From Thiotrichales bacterium (GTDB lineage: Bacteria > Pseudomonadota > Gammaproteobacteria > Beggiatoales > Beggiatoaceae): DNA of 35,014 nucleotides. Positions 33,105 through 35,014 of this stretch are shown here, one piece after another. The position numbers and the translations under genes were made by a program. A model generated the notes under the pieces. That model worked only from the letters and a program-made list of their open reading frames with translations. It was not told the origin of the DNA and searched no databases. The DNA is taken from positions 1-35,014 of the forward strand of contig JADGEH010000048.1 of NCBI GenBank assembly GCA_016744475.1, read 5' to 3'. How positions within the stretch are numbered: position 1 is the first letter of the stretch; every line of letters begins with the position of its first letter.

Positions 33105-34820
33105 CTAAACTTTCGGCAGCGCAACGGGTCTTTCGCGGTGCAGCAATAACCAATCGCTGTTTTCTTCCAGCGCCGCTTTGCCCAATTCCAATAAAATTCT
33201 ACGTTGATCCACTTCGTCTGTGTCTTTATTACGCAAGGCAACGGCGGCGCGTTCAAACAAAATAGCCATTTCTCGATAACGCTTGAAATGCGCATCAAAC
33301 CCTGCTTTTTCCATGTAGCCATCCAACGCTGCACCGACGGCAGGCAAAAACACCATCAGCACAATCAGACTGCTGTGCAAGGCGTGGTGATGGTGAACAC
33401 TGTCAGGGGCGAATAATCCCCATAAAAATACGCCGAAGGTTAAGCTTAAGCCGATCATAAACAGGCTGCCTGCCAAGGCACTCAGGCGACGCATCCGCTG
33501 ATGATTGCTGAAGCTGCGTTCTTTGAAGTATTTGCTTTGTTTATCGATCCAGTCCTCTAACACCACTTCGATACTGTGTTGATCGTGTACCCAGTTATGG
33601 GTGCTGAGGGCGCGTACTGCGCTGCGTATCCATTCCAGTTCGTTGCGGTGTTTACGTTGGTAAAAATCCGCCACGGAGGTGTTTAAGCCGCCCAGTTGCC
33701 AGAACATTTGCACCCGCAGAGCTTCGGCAAGGCCGCGATAGTGGAGGTATTTATCGTGAATTTGGTGTGAGTGTGCCCAGCGATACACCCCATACCCCAG
33801 CGCGAATAAGAAGAAATACACCCCCAGCAGCCAGTTAGGATATTCGCCACTGTGCAGCCAGGGCGGATGGGCGTAAAACTCCACAGCCAGCACCATGAAC
33901 ACGCCGATAATGAAAACCCAGCGCATCACCTTCTCGGTAGGACGGTGGTTATGAACGGAAAGGTAACTCACCACTTCATGAATCCGCGCCATTTTTTGAA
34001 ACGGCGCAGAGAGCTTGCTCACCTCAAACTTGGCGTTTCTGAACATTTGACCTTTCTCGAAATCAATGTCGCCGTTTTGCGCTTGATAGTCGCTGACATC
34101 GCGGTTCAATTGGTCGATGTGACTAAAGGACTCTGAGTGCAAATCTTTCAGGTCGCGTGACGGGATGGGGTGTTCGGGGGTGAGGATGTGGATGCTGCCA
34201 GCGTCAATCAAGCATTGCGGATCGTTATCGCGTGAGACTTTGATATGACAGACTTTGCCCGTATCGACAAAATCCAGCGGATTGGTGGGCGGTTGGTAGC
34301 CTGCGGGCAGTGCCTGCATGTTACCCGTCAAGCGAAATTGGATCACCTCATACGTGCTACCAGGGTTGGGTTGTGTGCGCCCGTCCCACAGGGCGAGTAG
34401 CACATGACTGTGGCGGGCGATATACGCACCGACCAAGGTATATTGAGCAAAGCGGGCGGGGCTTTTTTTAACCTCTGAACCTTGATGCAGTTGCGGCAGA
34501 CTAAAATAATCGGCTTGCGCTAATAAGCCGTTAAATTCTTGCAGACTGTCTTCTGATTTGAAGTCGCGGCAGTAGTCGTCTTTGGCAAACGGTAAGGGGG
34601 CGACCAGTTGCAAGCCCTCTTCCAGCGCAACATGCGCAACCAACCGATCCGCGCCTTCTGCCAGCGGCGATAGGAGGGTCAGCGGGGTGTCGGGATAGGT
34701 TTCGCGTAAGTCGTGGATAACTTCTCGAAGTCGCGTGCGGATCAGTTCAAATTCATCGGGGTGTAGGTTGCGGTGTCCGGTAATGCCAAGGACAAGAGGA
34801 ATTTTTTCTTCGTTGTGCAT
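33105..34820 (-). CDS. SLOG-domain protein with four-helix membrane part (SLATT-like)
   Basis: The first ~160 residues form a Rossmann-like SLOG domain: LVLGITGHRNLHPDE, SPLAEGADRLVAHVALEEG, LVAPLPFAKDDY and LLALWDGRTQPNPGSTYEVI. SLOG domains bind or make nucleotide signals. Membrane helices lie at about 299-318, 329-348, 446-470 and 484-501, with helical pieces between and after (KYLHYRGLAEALRVQ; FKRYREMAILFERA), as in SLATT two-helix effector modules, here apparently twice. AAGG precedes the ATG. It is the first gene of a pair with the NACHT-TPR gene. The SLATT call is by pattern and less sure than SLOG. Confidence 0.75.
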   Translation of the reverse strand: MHNEEKIPLVLGITGHRNLHPDEFELIRTRLREVIHDLRETYPDTPLTLLSPLAEGADRLVAHVALEEGLQLVAPLPFAKDDYCRDFKSEDSLQEFNGLLAQADYFSLPQLHQGSEVKKSPARFAQYTLVGAYIARHSHVLLALWDGRTQPNPGSTYEVIQFRLTGNMQALPAGYQPPTNPLDFVDTGKVCHIKVSRDNDPQCLIDAGSIHILTPEHPIPSRDLKDLHSESFSHIDQLNRDVSDYQAQNGDIDFEKGQMFRNAKFEVSKLSAPFQKMARIHEVVSYLSVHNHRPTEKVMRWVFIIGVFMVLAVEFYAHPPWLHSGEYPNWLLGVYFFLFALGYGVYRWAHSHQIHDKYLHYRGLAEALRVQMFWQLGGLNTSVADFYQRKHRNELEWIRSAVRALSTHNWVHDQHSIEVVLEDWIDKQSKYFKERSFSNHQRMRRLSALAGSLFMIGLSLTFGVFLWGLFAPDSVHHHHALHSSLIVLMVFLPAVGAALDGYMEKAGFDAHFKRYREMAILFERAAVALRNKDTDEVDQRRILLELGKAALEENSDWLLLHRERPVALPKV

Positions 34821-34903
34821 GAGAAATACCTTTGTTGAGGAAACGGCGGTTGTCCAGGAGGCAGTCCGAGAATAGAAGCCGTAGCGAGGGACAGCGGAGC
34901 GGG

Positions 34904-34923
34904 TTCTCTCGTTTCCACGCTCC
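34904..34923 (+). repeat. Dispersed TTCTCTCGTT-type repeat, second copy
   Basis: Matches 33026-33045 at 18 of 20 positions. The two copies bracket the SLOG gene. Confidence 0.6.
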
Positions 34924-34924
34924 A

Positions 34925-35014
34925 GAGGCTGTAAAAGAACCTCATTTTTTGGATTTTGGATAACGTAAAATCAATAACTTACAAAGCAAAAAATGCTGAT
35001 TTTGGGAGTTCTTT
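34925..35014. mobile_element. Partial MITE-like inverted-repeat element cut by the window end
   Basis: GAGGCTGTAAAAGAACCTC (34925-34943) is followed by CATTTTTTG (34943-34951). Near the window end CAAAAAATG (34987-34995) and GGGAGTTCTTT (35004-35014) are the inverted counterparts. The far end (expected TACAGCCTC) lies outside the window. No coding sequence is seen. Confidence 0.5.

Larger units (their letters stand above)
34821..35014. other. Region upstream of the SLOG gene at the window edge
   Basis: No gene is visible. It carries the second TTCTCTCGTTTCCACGCTCC repeat (34904-34923) and the start of an inverted-repeat element running off the window. The promoter of the SLOG-NACHT pair should lie here, but I cannot identify it. 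Confidence 0.5.

Overview
The window looks like a chromosome segment of a diazotrophic gammaproteobacterium. Three features support this: a nifEN-nifX cluster behind a sigma-54/NifA promoter, a plsX-fabHDG-acpP-fabF block in the usual gammaproteobacterial order beside yceD-rpmF and yceF, and DusA/DsbD/CutA of gammaproteobacterial type. Moderate GC, many small palindromic repeats, large hybrid kinases and a DUF4062-NACHT-TPR protein remind me of sulfur-oxidising Thiotrichales (Beggiatoa/Thiothrix-like). That placement is an inference; no rRNA or other marker is present.

Layout. 1-1640: a trimeric-type porin with a good sigma-70 promoter, a long leader and a clear terminator. 1824-9655 (+): a nitrogen-fixation operon reading nifE, nifN, nifX, an rseC-like gene, a NifX-associated DUF269 gene, a DUF683 gene, a nif-specific 2[4Fe-4S] ferredoxin with an unusual Asp-rich insert, a thioredoxin-fold [2Fe-2S] ferredoxin, and four less understood genes. 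NifEN is the scaffold for FeMo-cofactor assembly, NifX and the DUF269 protein handle cofactor precursors, and the ferredoxins supply electrons. 9893-13629 (-): dusA and a giant dsbD with three tandem N-terminal domains. 13751-17944 (-): cutA, then a hybrid histidine kinase overlapped by a PhnD-like periplasmic binding protein gene, probably a sensor pair. 18388-25053 (-): fabF, acpP, fabG, fabD, fabH, plsX, rpmF (59 codons) and yceD, the fatty-acid/phospholipid initiation block. yceF is divergent at 25127-25741. 25763-28174 (-): a soluble REC-PAS-kinase-REC-REC hybrid.

28421-35014 is accessory. It holds a tRNA-sized stem-bounded element, a 158-bp MITE with TAA target duplications, and a RAYT (REP-associated tyrosine transposase) gene carrying a REP-like palindrome in frame inside its own coding sequence. 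Two more such palindromes follow. Then come two large genes on the minus strand: a SLOG-domain protein with four membrane segments (SLATT-like), followed by a 1187-residue DUF4062-NACHT-TPR protein resembling nephrocystin-3/NLR proteins. Together these look like a two-gene nucleotide-signalling or STAND-type conflict (defence) system. The TPR part is built from nine near-identical 42-residue units and is joined to the NTPase by an AT-rich linker of different composition. The window ends in a partial MITE-like inverted repeat.
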